64,000 nucleotides of DNA, taken from contig OW203762.1 of NCBI GenBank assembly GCA_934045905.1, positions 6,262,001 to 6,326,000 of the forward strand, given 5' to 3'. The notes beneath the pieces are model-generated. The model had not been told where the DNA came from and made no database searches. It worked only from the letters and a program-made list of their open reading frames with translations. Position numbers and translations under genes: made by a program. Position 1 is the first letter of the stretch, and each line of letters begins with the position of its first letter. Below, one piece after another: positions 11,275 to 23,559 of this stretch. The stretch is from Leuctra nigra (lineage: Eukaryota; Arthropoda; Insecta; Plecoptera; Leuctridae).

Positions 11275-12098
11275 AGATTCATCTTTGAATTCATCATTTT
11301 AGAGTTGATACCATGGCATGTGCACAGGGTCTTCCATCAGGTCCCTGTTGTGGAAATATGAAATGAGATTAAAATACACGTGAAATTTTGGTCTGGTCTG
11401 CCCCACCCTTTGAAAATGTCTGCTAAACTGGACACGAGATTATTTGCCTCGTGACCATGTGTTCAGTAAATAGTCAAGAAGTCACTATTTAGCCACTTTT
11501 GAATGATATTTTTGTATTTTTAATTTATTATATTTTATCATTATCCTTTAAACACTAATATTTTTAATACCTTTCATAAAATTAGTTTGCGTCCTATTTA
11601 CAATCTTCTTGAAGGCAAACATATTCAGATGTCCATCATTTTAAATTTATGATCGAAAATCAATAACTCTGATCACATTCACCTCTCTTTTTCTAGTCCT
11701 TCCCACATTTTGATTATCATTTCTGTTTGAGGTTTAAATCCGGGACGGTCAGTCATTTTGAAAGAATGCAATTCATAGCTTGCACGAACTTCTTTTGTTT
11801 TATATCAGCAATGTAAAATTATTGAATTTTCCAAACCTGAGGACGGACATTTTGGTGGCACTTTGACGCGCCAGATTATAACTTTATTGAGGTAAATCGA
11901 TGTATTTTTGTAATGTGAGTGTTTCCTCTTCACTAAAGATATCTCCGGAGCCTTCAATTTCCCAGGTACCCATTAACGAAAAAAAAACGTCAAAAAAGCA
12001 GAGAATCACAGCTATTTTGCGTACCATCAAGATGGTAACAGGCAATAATGAGATGACATCACATGCAAACTATGAATATGGAGTGATCTTACTTATAG
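11275..12098. other. no gene recognised
   Basis: AT-rich DNA. A short plus-strand frame from 11900 runs into the next repeat and shows no recognisable protein. Confidence 0.5.
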
Positions 12099-13533
12099 TT
12101 ACCCAGTTCTGTCTGTGTGTCATAAACGCCTGCGCTCGCATCCTCTCAATTTCGCACGCACACTCTCTATGATTTAAAATTAAAATGGTCGACGTTACAT
12201 TGCCCAAATCATGTCCAAAATACATCTTCTGCTCTTTGTGCATTTAAATAAATAACTGAAACTTACTTAAATGGCAATCCTTATCCCTTTGTGTTTATAA
12301 GAAATGTATTTGAACACAAAATAACTGTCCAAATCTTTACATTACATTGAAAACGGCACTATTTTGTATTTAAAATGGTGGCCTTTCATTGCCAATCGTG
12401 TCTAAAAATACGTCTTTTGCCTTCACAAAGTAAAGAAATAACCATAACTTACCTAAAACGTAATCCTTATCCCTTTGAGTGTGTAAAAAATCTACTATAA
12501 CACATAATAACCGTTCAAAAGAGACACTACATAGAAAACTTCTTCACGCCAAGAAACGTCAAAGTGTAATTAATTTTTATAAATTTTTCATTTTCTCTGT
12601 ATTTTAGAGGGCCATGAAAACCAAACAAAGCCGATAGATTTTTAACATTGCGGCCTCATAATGCAATTTGCAAACGATCAAACGTATTATTTTCTTCCTA
12701 CATTTAATCAACACGGCTCTGTAACCCTCAAACCAACTAACCGACGAAGTTTTTAAATAATGTTGTTAGATTAATCATTTTCAGTCGTTTCTTATTTCGT
12801 AGAGTGGTCTGTATTGAGTCATGTATTGACAACGAATTCATGTTGCTGTTGATAAAGTATGAAGCACCAATGTTTAAGTTTTACATTGTCAACTGAATAT
12901 CTATACCTTAATTAGATGTAGATGGGCTGAAGTCCATTTCAATATTCTTGAAGTGAGCTCAGAGAACAGTATTTCTGACATCAACCAATCATTTGTAATG
13001 GTGACATGAGTTATTGTAAGAGGATACTTCAATATAACGTTATTTGTTAACATCAGTGAAACGGTACTTCATAGAGCTTGATTACAATCCAAAATTGTGC
13101 ACCGCAAAATCAAATAAATTTACTTCCGCCCTACATCTGAGGAACGTATATAATGAAACTGTAGATACCATGTAATAGCATCACAAATGACGAAAATGTC
13201 GTGGGCATCAGGTCACGGTATCAACGTAATGTATATATATATTTTTTATGGCGCATACATTGTTTTTCTTCTTATTTTTACTTAGTACGAATACTCTGGT
13301 GTAAATTTGGAAACTTATATAATGCTTATATGAAATTGTTTTACCATAATAGGTATGATCAAATTGCTTTTCTTCGTTCCTCATTTGTTAACGTATTCTG
13401 TTAAGATTGGGTCATCAACGACGTCAAGTGTATTAACGACGCACACTCTGCTGACAAATATTGCTGTCGTTTTATATTTACGCATACCTCACTGGTGCAC
13501 ATTGGTCATGTTTTACATGACGGGACCCTCTAG
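12099..13533 (+). mobile_element. possible TTACCCAGTTCTGTCTGT repeat, long copy
   Basis: It begins TTACCCAGTTCTGTCTGT and ends TTTTACATGACGGGACCCTC then TAG before T. A 111-bp sequence at 53241-53351 has the same two ends (TTACCCAGTTCTGTCTGT and TTTTACATGACGGGTCCCTC), so I infer a deletion-related family. Within it, 12182-12360 and 12373-12545 are diverged tandem duplicates (AAAATGGT...CATTGCC...TGTC...AAAATAC), and 12945-13140 is dispersed repeat M. No coding region. Boundaries are inferred from two copies only. Confidence 0.4.
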
Positions 13534-13962
13534 TTTGTAAATATTTTCATATCGGTAAAGAAAATGTTCACTGCTTCCTTGATGCATTTGATTATTTGAT
13601 TATTATTTGGCAAGGTCTAACTGCTGCTCGCTCCTCAACGCGTCTTCCTCGAACTCATATTCGCAAGAGCGATGAAGCGAATGAAACCGCATTGAGCGGC
13701 GATGTATTCTCATGTCAATATCTTCTTGTTTGCGGTCTTTGGGTGGACCTTGTTCACACAGCAGTAAGGCGTGGGAATCACAGCTCGACAGTTCTGGAAC
13801 GCGCATTGATATTTTATACCAACACGAATTTATGTGTGTTTAGGCTGTATTTGTCTCAACCGCAGATGAGACTTGGAGTTTTGGGAGGGAAAATGTGGCG
13901 AGAAAACCGAGATCTGGGGTTTTGTTAAATAATGCGTGAATTGTTCATATATTGCATATTTA
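13534..13962. other. spacer with a degraded Helitron-like end
   Basis: At 13625-13645 GCTCGCTCCTCAACGCGTCTTC resembles the 3' subterminal motif of the Helitron-like family without CTAG. Frames on both strands here (67-110 codons) overlap and show no recognisable protein. Confidence 0.35.
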
Positions 13963-14140
13963 GGGCCGGTCTTTGTACCTCTTGCTTAAGTTCATGATAG
14001 CTATAGCTAACGGATAAAGTTAGCAATTACCTAATTTTACATTGATTTCATCCTCTAGCTAACACTATCGAGAAGTTAAAAGACATCAAGATCAAGAACT
14101 TTATCCGGTAGCTAACTTTAGCAAGAGGAAAACCCGGCCC
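13963..14140. mobile_element. PIF/Harbinger-like MITE
   Basis: A 178-bp element with inverted ends GGGCCGG...CCTCTTGCTTAAGTT and AACTTTAGCAAGAGG...CCCGGCCC. The inverted similarity (AGCTAACGGATAAAGTTAGC against CTTTATCCGGTAGCTAACTT) reaches far inward, so it folds on itself. It is flanked by TTA on both sides (13960-13962, 14141-14143), the 3-bp target typical of Harbinger elements. Confidence 0.75.
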
Positions 14141-14658
14141 TTATTGCGCTAAAGTTGTTGGACCCACTAATGTAACATTGGTCTTTTGACGTGAATAAAA
14201 CCAAAGTTGTGGAACATGTGATAAATAACAAATAAATAAAATCGATTCAGGAAAGGAAGAGCAGAGTTGCAAAAGGCACTGTCAATCGAGTACATATTTT
14301 TCTAGGTGGAAACACGTGAACTTTGTTTATCCAACCCGTTACTCAAACTGGTAATAATCATAATAAACACACTGTAATTAATCGTGTAAAACACAGGGTT
14401 CTGTGTCTGCCATGTTAATTTTTATAGAAAATTTTGTTTATTCGGTTCGATGTTTCTTGAATCAATGGGATTTGAATCTTTGAGATTTGGAAATGCTTCA
14501 CATTAGCAATTAAACAAGTTATAGTAATCAAACGTTTTATGAAAAATTTTCATTGGTGTACATCAGCATTTGATGAGGAAAAGTGTTTTGAACGCCTGAA
14601 AAATTTAATAAATTTCACTTGATATGACACACTCCCTCTAACAAAATACGAATAAAAA
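14141..14658. other. AT-rich spacer
   Basis: No gene or named repeat recognised. Confidence 0.5.
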
Positions 14659-15024
14659 TTTGACACTCGTTAGTATAACTGTCTTGCTATGCCCCTATGT
14701 GCGCACCGAATTGCTCTGATCAAGTTGACATTTGACACTCGTTAGTATAACATGGTATAACTGTCTTGCTATGCCCCTATGTGCGCACCGAATTGCTCTG
14801 ATCAAGTTGACATTTGACACTCGTTAGTATAACTGTCTTGCTATGCCCCTATGTGCGCACCGAATTGCTCTGATCAAGTTGACATTTGACACTCGTTAGT
14901 ATAACTGTCTTGCTATGCCCCTATGTGCGCACCGAATTGCTCTGATCAAGTTGACATTTGACACTCGTTAGTATAACTGTCTTGCTATGCCCCTATGTGC
15001 GCACCGAATTGCTCTGATCAAGTT
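14659..15024. repeat. 72-bp tandem repeat, about 5 copies
   Basis: Unit with TTTGACACTCGTTAGTATAA, CTGTCTTGCTATGCCCCTAT and GCACCGAATTGCTCTGATCA. Copies are virtually identical except that the second has an extra ATGGTATAA (9 bp). Confidence 0.96.
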
Positions 15025-15994
15025 GAAATTTGGCCCCTTGATAACCTTCATTTATACATTTTGTTGTGCAACAACTGTTCAAGTCTCCTGATTGGCTAAA
15101 AATGAAAAAATGCCTGCATGTAGTACCTACCTACAACGTCAATCGATCCATTAGGAATTTTGCACGTATTAAAACATCACAAATAGAGCTTATAATTTTC
15201 TTTCATTTGAACACAATATTTTTTTATCTTGCCTCAAACACAAAGTTGAGGAGTTGTAAACGCATTTTTACTCATAAGTTGCCGATGAATATTGAGAACA
15301 ATAACTAGCTAACTATTTTTTTAAGTGTATAGAAGCTGTGAGCTTAATTGACAATATTACAAGTGTTTTCCAAGAACGCAACTATAACAATAGCTCTGTG
15401 GCAAAGTAACCACGACTTTTACCAATAATCCGGCTATTTAGACCATTCACAGCAGATTTCATTCGTCTTGCCGCCATTTAGCTGGAATAATCCCCAAATG
15501 GCGCGCAACAATTGAATGAAGTAACGGCATGTGCGATGAATGAATACATACAGCTCTGTCATGCACGGTGAATACGCGGCATTGTGTGGAGTGAGGTCAG
15601 TCGGACTGGGACTAGGATCTTGCAGCTACATTCACACTGGAGGAGCTGACCTGAACACTCCAGAGGAAGTAGCAAGGAAGAGGAACGTTCAACAACATCC
15701 AGAATTATATTTGATTTAGTTTGAGATGTGCCCATTGGCCATTGGGCGTCCGAGGATCTCTACCAAGGCACGTTGAATTAGATAGATCAATAGGGGTCTG
15801 GAGGGAGGGCCCCTAGTGTACCCTTGTATACGGATATGGCCACCACCGCCCCCCCCCCCCCTCCCTTTTACTCTCCCCCTTGGGATAAATCCTGTAGACG
15901 CACTATTTTCAATTCATAAAATTGTTTGTTTTGTTTTGATTTTTCGCCATTTATTATATTTTAGCGTTACGCTTTACAATAGTTTAATTTTATC
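15025..15994. other. no gene recognised
   Basis: Mixed sequence with a poly-C tract at 15849-15861. Short frames only. Confidence 0.5.
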
Positions 15995-15998
15995 TTAA

Positions 15999-16489
15999 GG
16001 ATGAACCATCGCTTTGAATGACTATATTCATAACATGAGATAAATTAATTCAGAAAACGCATGTTTAAACTTTAAAACATGGTTTTATAAAGTAATATGT
16101 GGAGAATAATACGATATGAGATAATTAAGAATTTTTTAACAAAGTTTTCGTAAAATAAGCGCAGTGGGATTTTCAAACATTTAAATGCCATTATCTCAGA
16201 AATTAAGTCGGTGACAAGAGTATTTTAAGTTTTCAATGCATTCAGTATTAGTCGAAATATATCAATAGTTTTCTGTAGAAATTGTTAGTGCGGATTAAAA
16301 ATAAATTAGAATAATGTAGGAAATTAAATCGTTCCCCCGTAAGAGCCATGTAAAAATCTCGAACTTTGGAAACTGTTTACATAAAAGTTAGGAAGGTAAG
16401 GGATCTTATATTGTAGATAATACTATTAGGAACAAAATAAAATGGTTTAGAAAAAAATTGTTGGTAGATGACCTGGTGATAGTTCATCC
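15999..16489. mobile_element. MITE with TTAA target duplication
   Basis: The left end is GGATGAACCATC and the right end complements to GGATGAACTATC, 12-bp inverted repeats with one mismatch. TTAA sits immediately outside both (15995-15998, 16490-16493), the target used by piggyBac-type elements. The 491-bp interior is AT-rich and non-coding. The superfamily assignment rests on the TTAA only. Confidence 0.65.
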
Positions 16490-17089
16490 TTAAGTATACA
16501 CAATCTGCCCTTTCAGCTGTGTTCAATCATTTTCATTTCAATTGTCTCACTGTTTTACATTAAGATAAATACTTCAAAAGTTCAAATCTATTATTATTCA
16601 CTCACTCCATCTGACAAAACAGTAAACACTTAGAAATTTTGACAAAATAATGAATACTAGAGAGCCCCGCCAAGTAATACATGACCCAATAAGCTCTCTT
16701 TCTGGGCAAGGCAATGCATAACTGAAGATGGACCACCATTAAAATAAAACTACTCTGATATGCTGGCAAAGAATTGTCTCTCGTGACAATGTTTTTCACC
16801 TCACGGAATGACCAATCATAAATGCAAATCAAGGCTTATTTATAGTTATATCTGTGGAAGGTTCACTATAATCCCACACTAACCCCAATGCACACCTGTA
16901 GGCACCACTTATTCCTCTAAGCCTGTAGTGTACATACGTAAATTAGAAACAAAGAAAACATGTGAAACTAATAACGTGAATAACTCAATATTATTAAAAC
17001 ATTTTAAGCATGATAAAAAAATATGAACAGATACGAGTCAATGAAGAATAAAAACAAAAACTACAGTTGCATGGTATATAGAATTAAAA

Positions 17090-18388
17090 TGGTCTAGTGG
17101 AGCGGTAGCTCCACCCAGCCAAGTCGTACTGTACACTCACACTCACTCAACATACCGAAAATGCCTAATAAACTGAGGAGCAGACCAAACACATTTACTG
17201 TAAGCAATAACATGGCATTTTCGGCCTACTGGATCTCAAAATTGGGAAATCTCACATTGTTGCGAAATAACTTAATTTCGAGCTATGGCCCACCTGACAA
17301 CATATACCAAATTTGGGAACAATACGTGTTGCGAGCTAGAGGGCCGTGAAAACAGTGAAATTACACCCCTTATAAAAGCTATCTGATGATGATGATGATG
17401 ATTCAGATATCAGGAAACGTTGCTATCACCGCCACAGCCTAAACGGCTGAACCGATCGATATGAAAATTTTACCACATGTGCACTTTTGGCGTCTGATGA
17501 TACCTTTGTTCTTATACATTTTTTGTGCCGCCATTTTTAAACCGGAAGTGACGTCATATATCAAAAACGGCTGGACCTATTAGAACGAAATTAGCGCCAT
17601 TCGATTAAGAAGGTCATCTATAAGGAATACCAATAGTGGAAGAAGAAATGTTTTATAACCTAAACCGGAAATGCGTCATAAAAATGACAAATCTGACTAA
17701 AATCATCTCTTATACCAATAACTACATATTCAGAAAGCTTATAATGTTACATAACATTTATAGATACACATTTTAGGTGGCAGTGATGTCAACCGCCATT
17801 TTGAAAACCGGAAGTGATGCCGTAACTCGAGAACGGCTGGACCGATTGGAACGAAACTTTCGCTATACTTTGTAACATATTATTTATAGCATAAACCCAG
17901 TAACAAGCACAACTTTTCTTAGCAACCTAATCACAAAATCTTATTTTTTAAAAGAATTATAATCTTTGGTGCCACAATATGTTACAAGTTGTAATAATAA
18001 ACTGAAAAAAGGAGTGATATCCCCATAAAAAAACACTCCGTGTAAAAATACCAGCCAAGTCTCTTCAATTAAAAAAAAAATAGAAGAAATCTAAAAATTC
18101 AGCACTGAAAAGTAGTGATATCAAAAAAATGGCCAAGTCAAAACTTTTCAAAAAATACTTGGCGCATCGTTTTTTTTAGGACATGTGTAGATGAGTACAT
18201 TTCATTTCCTGCCTACTTCTATACTAATTATATGCACGATGTGCCAAGTATTTTTTGAAAAGTTTTGACTTGGCCAATTTTTTGATATCACTACTTTTCA
18301 GTGCTGAATTTTTAGATTTCTTCTATTTTTTTTTTAAATTGAAGAGACTTGGCTGGTATTTTTACACGGAGTGTTTTTTTATGGGGAT
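17090..18388 (+). mobile_element. hairpin-ended element (family D/E), copy 1
   Basis: It interrupts family C cleanly, so both boundaries are supported by comparison with 30660-30690. The left end is TCTAGTGGAGCGG followed by CAGCCAAGTCGTAC. The body has a (GAT)n tract at about 17384-17402, CCGCCACAGCCTAAACGGCT, and repeats of the form CCGGAAGTGACGTCAT with AACGGCTGGACCGATT. The right end is a 370-bp near-perfect hairpin at 18019-18388. The inverted copy at 54048-57461 has the same order, so I infer one element. There is no coding capacity and no clear target duplication. Confidence 0.7.
18019..18388. repeat. long terminal hairpin of the D/E element
   Basis: Two arms of about 150 bp start ATCCCCATAAAAAAACACTC and end with its complement. 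The arms include CCAGCCAAGTCTCTTCAATT, GCACTGAAAAGTAGTGATAT and AAAACTTTTCAAAAAATACT. A loop of about 80 bp separates them. Confidence 0.9.
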
Positions 18389-19655
18389 TTTTATAATATT
18401 TGAAACACAACAGAATAAAATGTATACAACATGATGATCTGATTCAGGTTCCAAAATTTTATTTAATCGAATCCTGTTTACAATTTAATTATCATGTCAG
18501 GAGATGTTACATCACAGTCTAGGGTATTCTTCTCCGCAACCGACTGGCCTTGTCCATCACGGGGGGGGGGGGGGGGGGGGGGCAAAATATGAATAAATAT
18601 TTGAGAAAGAATTCAAACAAATAGGCGTGATTGATAATAAAATGGAATATAATTTGATTTGCAATTATGATGAACGAAAAGTGGTATCGAGATTTAATCG
18701 AAGTTCGTCACTTTTTATGTAATCTTAAAAAATTACGAAATTTACTATATAAAATGTTATGCATGTTTCCACTTTATAACTTATCCTGATTATTTAATCG
18801 TTCGCATATTCACTGCACACATGAAAACATCAATGAACGATACAGTATTAGGTATGTAGGTGTACCAATTAAAATCTTTTGATAAAATGCTAAGTTGTGA
18901 AGTAAGCAGAAAATGAATGTTCTTGCTTGCTTGATATTTGTTTATATAGTCATATCAAATGAGAGACGTAATATTGGAAATTAGGTCCAATATCAAAAGG
19001 TAACAATAAAATACACTCTGGACACCCCCCGCATAACCCACCCCAAAAAAGTCGGCATTTATTCACATGAAATGTTGGTTTACCGTGATTTTAGTCAAGG
19101 TCTCCAGTGGAAATTCCATTATTTTCTTCACTGCCAAATGGATTCACGGCTTCCTTCACTTGGAAAGTTTCGAAGAAATTGACTATTTCAATGACAATTT
19201 TGTTTCTATTTAATATCTCTCTAAATACTTATCGGATTCAAACGAAACTTTTTGCTAGGCAGTTCGCTTGAAATTATGTACAGGAAAAGTCAAGGTTCGT
19301 TGAAAATCGTGCTAAATTCTCGATGTTTATAGACGCGAATCGTAACGCAACTTCCGAGCTCCGGATTCCATGGCCAAATATTGTTCAGGTCGATTTGTAA
19401 AAATTAGTTTCACTGCCCACTAAAATTTATTTTCACCGCTCAGAAAAAGCGATGTTTTTCACGAATAACTCGGTAAATACTAAACAGAATGTCGCGAAAG
19501 TGTTACTATAAATCAAGTCACGTAATTATATACATTACTGGCGAGTTTCAACTTGATCGGTGGAAAATTCAAGATTTGTATGGAAAACCAAATTTTCAGC
19601 CACGTTGCTACGGGGACGACGTTCTTCTCTTTTAAGCATATTATAGGCAGCGTGT

Positions 19656-20035
19656 TTAGACTACAGATGGCACTGCTAAAAGTACAGACAGAGCCACCTA
19701 ATCTGTGGGAAGGAAGCTTACCTTTGGCAAGGCGTCCAAGTCGCTGCAGTTATATGTTATGTTGCTGCACATATTACGCATTATCAATTCTTAAAATTTA
19801 CACAAGTTTATCTAATGTTTATTCGCCTACAAAATATTGATAATAAAGTGTTCACAATTCCACTGAATCTGATCACAATATTAATTTGCGCGACTTAGTT
19901 CTGATTCCGAAATATTTTGAGTACATTTGTTGACATCTGATCGGTTGCTAGGTCACGGCCAATGAGAAATAAAACAGTTGACGATCTTCCCACAAATGTT
20001 GCTAATTTCTCTCACTCGTGGCGAACTCTCGGTGC
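19656..20035. other. no gene recognised
   Basis: The 95-codon frame beginning at 19553 straddles the end of family C, so it is not a gene candidate. Otherwise featureless. Confidence 0.45.
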
Positions 20036-21762
20036 CTATAGTCATAGTATAAAGATCAGCCCGTTCACTTCTTCACGTAGTAGCGTCACTCCGAGATGAA
20101 ACTGGTTTCAGCGCCGATGGTGGCGCCCCAAGTAGCCACCTTAGTGCAACTCATTTTCAAGGGATGAAGAATTGCCGCCAGAAATTCAAATAGCTCAGTG
20201 AATTCGCAATATATTTGATAAATATTTATGATATTAAATCATTTTTGTAATTCAAAGAAAACTCATGATATAACTATTTAATATTTATTACATTCAATGA
20301 TATTACACGCTATAAATGCAATTATAATCGGCAAGTACCACTGTAGCAGGTTTAGTCAGTTGGTCCTAGATTGGTCAGTCAATTACTAAAAAGACATTCA
20401 TTATTTTACTATTCACAATGTGTATGTGTCTTCCATGGCTTTATTAACACAAGTAGAAATGATTGAACAGTTAATTTCAGATTCCATTAATGAAACACAG
20501 CTCTCTTTGCACAAAACACTTCGAGATAGACCAATATGCAATGCACTCTCCATAAGATTAGTGTTACCTTTGGATGCTATTACAACTCAATTTGAGGTGC
20601 CAAGCCTATGAGGTGTTATGCCTATTGCCTAGATATTATATCATACTACCTTACCTATGTGTTACCTAGATATAGACATAATATACATCTAGACACTCAC
20701 TGTCAACATTGTGTTCAAAAAGTATTTCACTAGAATCAAATTGTTTTGAGGTAAAACTATGCTTCTTAGAAATAGGACGGTATGTCACTTTCTTATTGAA
20801 TGTACAAGCCATGATTTAGATCAATGTTTATTCAGTTAGCCTACCTTACAGATCGTAGAATATACAGATACAAGCCAAACAAAGAGAATACACTTTTCCT
20901 ACCACTGACATCCAACACACTAAACAACAACACTTCACATCGAAATCTTCTCTTGCAATTTGTCAGCTTGTATTGGCGAAAGTCAAACTTATTGTTCAAT
21001 ATACCTAGGTATGAAGGAGTGTAAAGTTTGAACAGGTTTATAGTGTTGATGATATGAGACGAAGTACCTGTCACATTAGGATTTCCCACTGAGCAAGTAA
21101 GGATGTTGATTTGCACAAGCATTTAATTATTGAGCTTATCTCGTGAGTCTTATTTTTACTCTGCATCCAGTTTGTCGTATGGTGATCGTAGGTTTGACTG
21201 AACTTCAAACTGTTTCGTAGCATCAAGTTGACAGGAGCCTAGGCCGCCTCTGCCAAGACTGTCGTATCATTCTTCTTTCGTCACGAACTGTCAGTTGTCG
21301 GGCGAGATCAGAATCCGGACTGTTTCTCCAAATCTATGTTCAAAGATAAAGTATAGGTATAATTAATTAGCTTAAACGAAAAGTATGCATCTTACTCAGT
21401 TAATTTATAAGAGAGAAAATGAATTTACTAACCTTCATCCAGTCTCTGCGCCGCGCCGTGATGTCTTCTATCTTTCGAATTTCACAGTATTTTGCAACAA
21501 AAACTGATTTAAGTGAAGCTAACTATACCATTTTATATTGTGTACTAAGTCTCACATGTCACAAGCAGCATTATTTAATAGTAAATGGTGAAATTATGCA
21601 AAAAGACGTCAATCTTTGCTTTGTTTACATGCAAATGTGAATGGAAAAGTGCTGTTTACTACTGTGGTTACTTGGGGCGCCACCGTCGACATTTGAAACT
21701 AGCGCGCCAATGTTAAATTGGCTAAGTGACGCTACTAGGAAGATGAATATACTATGCTATAG
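20036..21762. mobile_element. inverted-repeat element L
   Basis: The left end CTATAGTCATAGTATAAAG and the right end (complement CTATAGCATAGTATATTC) are inverted. The similarity continues inward over about 110 bp: AGTAGCGTCACT, then TGGCGCCCCAAGTAGCCACC against the complement of GGTTACTTGGGGCGCCACCG. The 1.7-kb interior has short frames only. The repeats suggest a cut-and-paste transposon derivative; no target duplication was found. Confidence 0.6.
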
Positions 21763-22234
21763 TAAAGGATAATGACAATCGCACATAATTGGAAAAAGTC
21801 TCAATGGCCGAGCCAAAAACAAACTCAAAATAGTGGCCGCGTTCTTGTTGAAAGTGTCTTCACTCTCAACAGTGACCAAGCTGTCAGTGTGAATGCGCAA
21901 TAACCCAAGATACTAAGTGACTGTCTGCGACTAATGGACAGATAATAATATTGTTGAGAGATTCTCAGAAAGGTTTCAACATTTCAAGTGGCGGTGATTT
22001 CCGTGGAGAGATTGCTTTGAAGCTTACGCAGCCATTACGAAAATACTGATATCATCGGTCGTGCAATCTATTTAGAGTTAGCAACATTTTAAACTAAATG
22101 CCGATTGACGCGACGCACCGAGCTGGATTGCTGAAAATGTTTTCCGTCCGCGTCCGAATTGTGAACATCAAATTTAATTCAGCATTATCTTAACATTGTT
22201 GGAGTTACTGTAATGAAGTTCTCACAAGGTTATG
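21763..22234. other. no gene recognised
   Basis: Featureless mixed sequence. Confidence 0.45.
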
Positions 22235-22850
22235 GCCGAGCCATAGGTATTCGTACAGACGTGATCTTAACATGATATTTTCCCCACATGTGCACTCGTG
22301 AGCAGAATGATTCAACATCAACGGTCATATTCACACAACCTCTGTCCTGTAGAGCTCGTGTGTTTAGAACAAATTTAGGGCAGTTAATTTCAGACTTGCA
22401 AGACGTCTTGCGTGGATTTTTGAATATGACGTCACTTCCGATTAAAAATGTGAATAAAAAATCCATCTGACGCCCAGAGTGAAAAATCCAACTGGTGAAA
22501 ATTTCAACTTGATCTGAAGTCAGAATCAGATGAAAAATGTGATGTAATTTCTAGTCGGGGAAAAACAATATTGGCTATTCTCACTTGTTATGTTGGGGGG
22601 TTAGCCAGTAGTTTTAATAATATCTTTACCAGTAGCTTTATATGGCTTTGGGCTAGCCATTGCTTCAAATTAACACATTATAAAGCACAAGTTGTGCTCT
22701 ATCCATTGTTGAGATCCACTGGGCTGAAAGAGGTAAACGCAGATCGCGCTCCTTATTGTTTATAGGTGTAGTGTAACAGGGTGTATAACGACTTGGCCGC
22801 GTGAGGCGAACGCACCAATTCCATTACAATTGCAAACCGCTGGTAACATG
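22235..22850 (-). mobile_element. degraded D/E-family fragments
   Basis: At 22425-22530 ATGACGTCACTTCCGATTAA, CTGACGCCCAGAGTG and GAAAATTTCAACTTGATCT follow the minus strand of the D body (compare 56460-56570). At 22700-22810 CCATTGTTGAGATCCACTGG and ACGACTTGGCCG follow its terminus (compare 57293-57420). An opposite-strand piece (CCACATGTGCACTCGTGAG) is at 22284. Partial and rearranged. Confidence 0.5.
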
Positions 22851-23034
22851 TTAACACAGTGTGCAGAGGATAATATCTTCTTACCTTTATGATATGACAT
22901 TGAATGACCCACTTGTTATTCCTTCTCGAGCCAGTGCAACAGAACACGGCTGTTATTGTACAAGTAGGCACACCCAAACAGTGGGAAAAGTGATTCGCCT
23001 CCCACACCTGGCATTGCGCTTACATGGAGCAAGC

Positions 23035-23182
23035 TGGCTCCGGCGCTGGAGGTCTTGTTCGTGGTTGAGTCGAGAGGGAAATGTTGGGAAGGTTCCTATT
23101 ACCCGACACACGACCGCCTCATTCCCACATTCCATCCATTCAATCGGCGCCATTATAGTTGCAGAATAATGCGACGTTAAAA
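23035..23182 (+). mobile_element. SINE 3' fragment
   Basis: GTCGAGAGGGAAATGTTGGGAAGGTTCC, ACGACCGCCTC and GCAGAATAATGCGACGTTAA match the body and tail of the SINE at 28594-28878 in the same order. The tRNA-like head is not recognisable. Confidence 0.65.
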
Positions 23183-23559
23183 TTAAGAAACAAATGTCAC
23201 GATCACATCCCCGACTTCATAACTTCATCTTCTTTACATTCTGTTCAGAACTGGCCGAGTTGTCACGGAAGCGGTACTTCATTCAATTGTTTCACCTTTG
23301 ACGGTAATTATAACCGACAGGTCGCATTACTTCTTGAGATCTGTGTTGTCAACTGTCACGAGAAGACAGTACTTTTAAATGGATACGTGCACACAATTTT
23401 ATTTTCCATTCACACATAACTCTTGTAATTGTAGCGTTTTAGTTTTAGTGTGGCTCATCTCTAATATTACCTAGAGAAGTGAGTATTAACGACGATTTTG
23501 TGTTCTAGATGGTGCCACATGCATGAACATCGAGAGAGACGCGATAAGGTAAGTCACCT
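23183..23559. other. no gene recognised
   Basis: Mixed sequence with short frames; nothing assignable. Confidence 0.45.

Larger units (their letters stand above)
16660..19655 (+). mobile_element. repeat family C, copy 1 (split)
   Basis: It starts CTAGAGAGCCCCGCC and ends near CGGGGACGACGTTCTTCTCT then TTTAAGC. It is highly similar to 27601-30241 and 30242-31986: shared landmarks include GACCACCATTAAAATAAAAC, CACGGAATGACC, TCCATCACGGGG, CCAATATCAAAAGGTAACAA and GATTCCATGGCCAAATATTG. The hairpin-ended element 17090-18388 has been inserted after AATTAAAATG. A 22-G run lies at 18561-18582. No reverse transcriptase or transposase frame; the class is unknown. Confidence 0.75.

Noticed and set aside
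13596..13928. 110-codon plus-strand ORF and its minus-strand partner
   Set aside because: It overlaps a degraded Helitron-like end motif and shows no recognisable protein on either strand.
17090..18388. Helitron identity for the TCTAGT-starting element
   Set aside because: It starts with TC, but the other end is a long hairpin ending GGGGAT without CTRR; does not fit.
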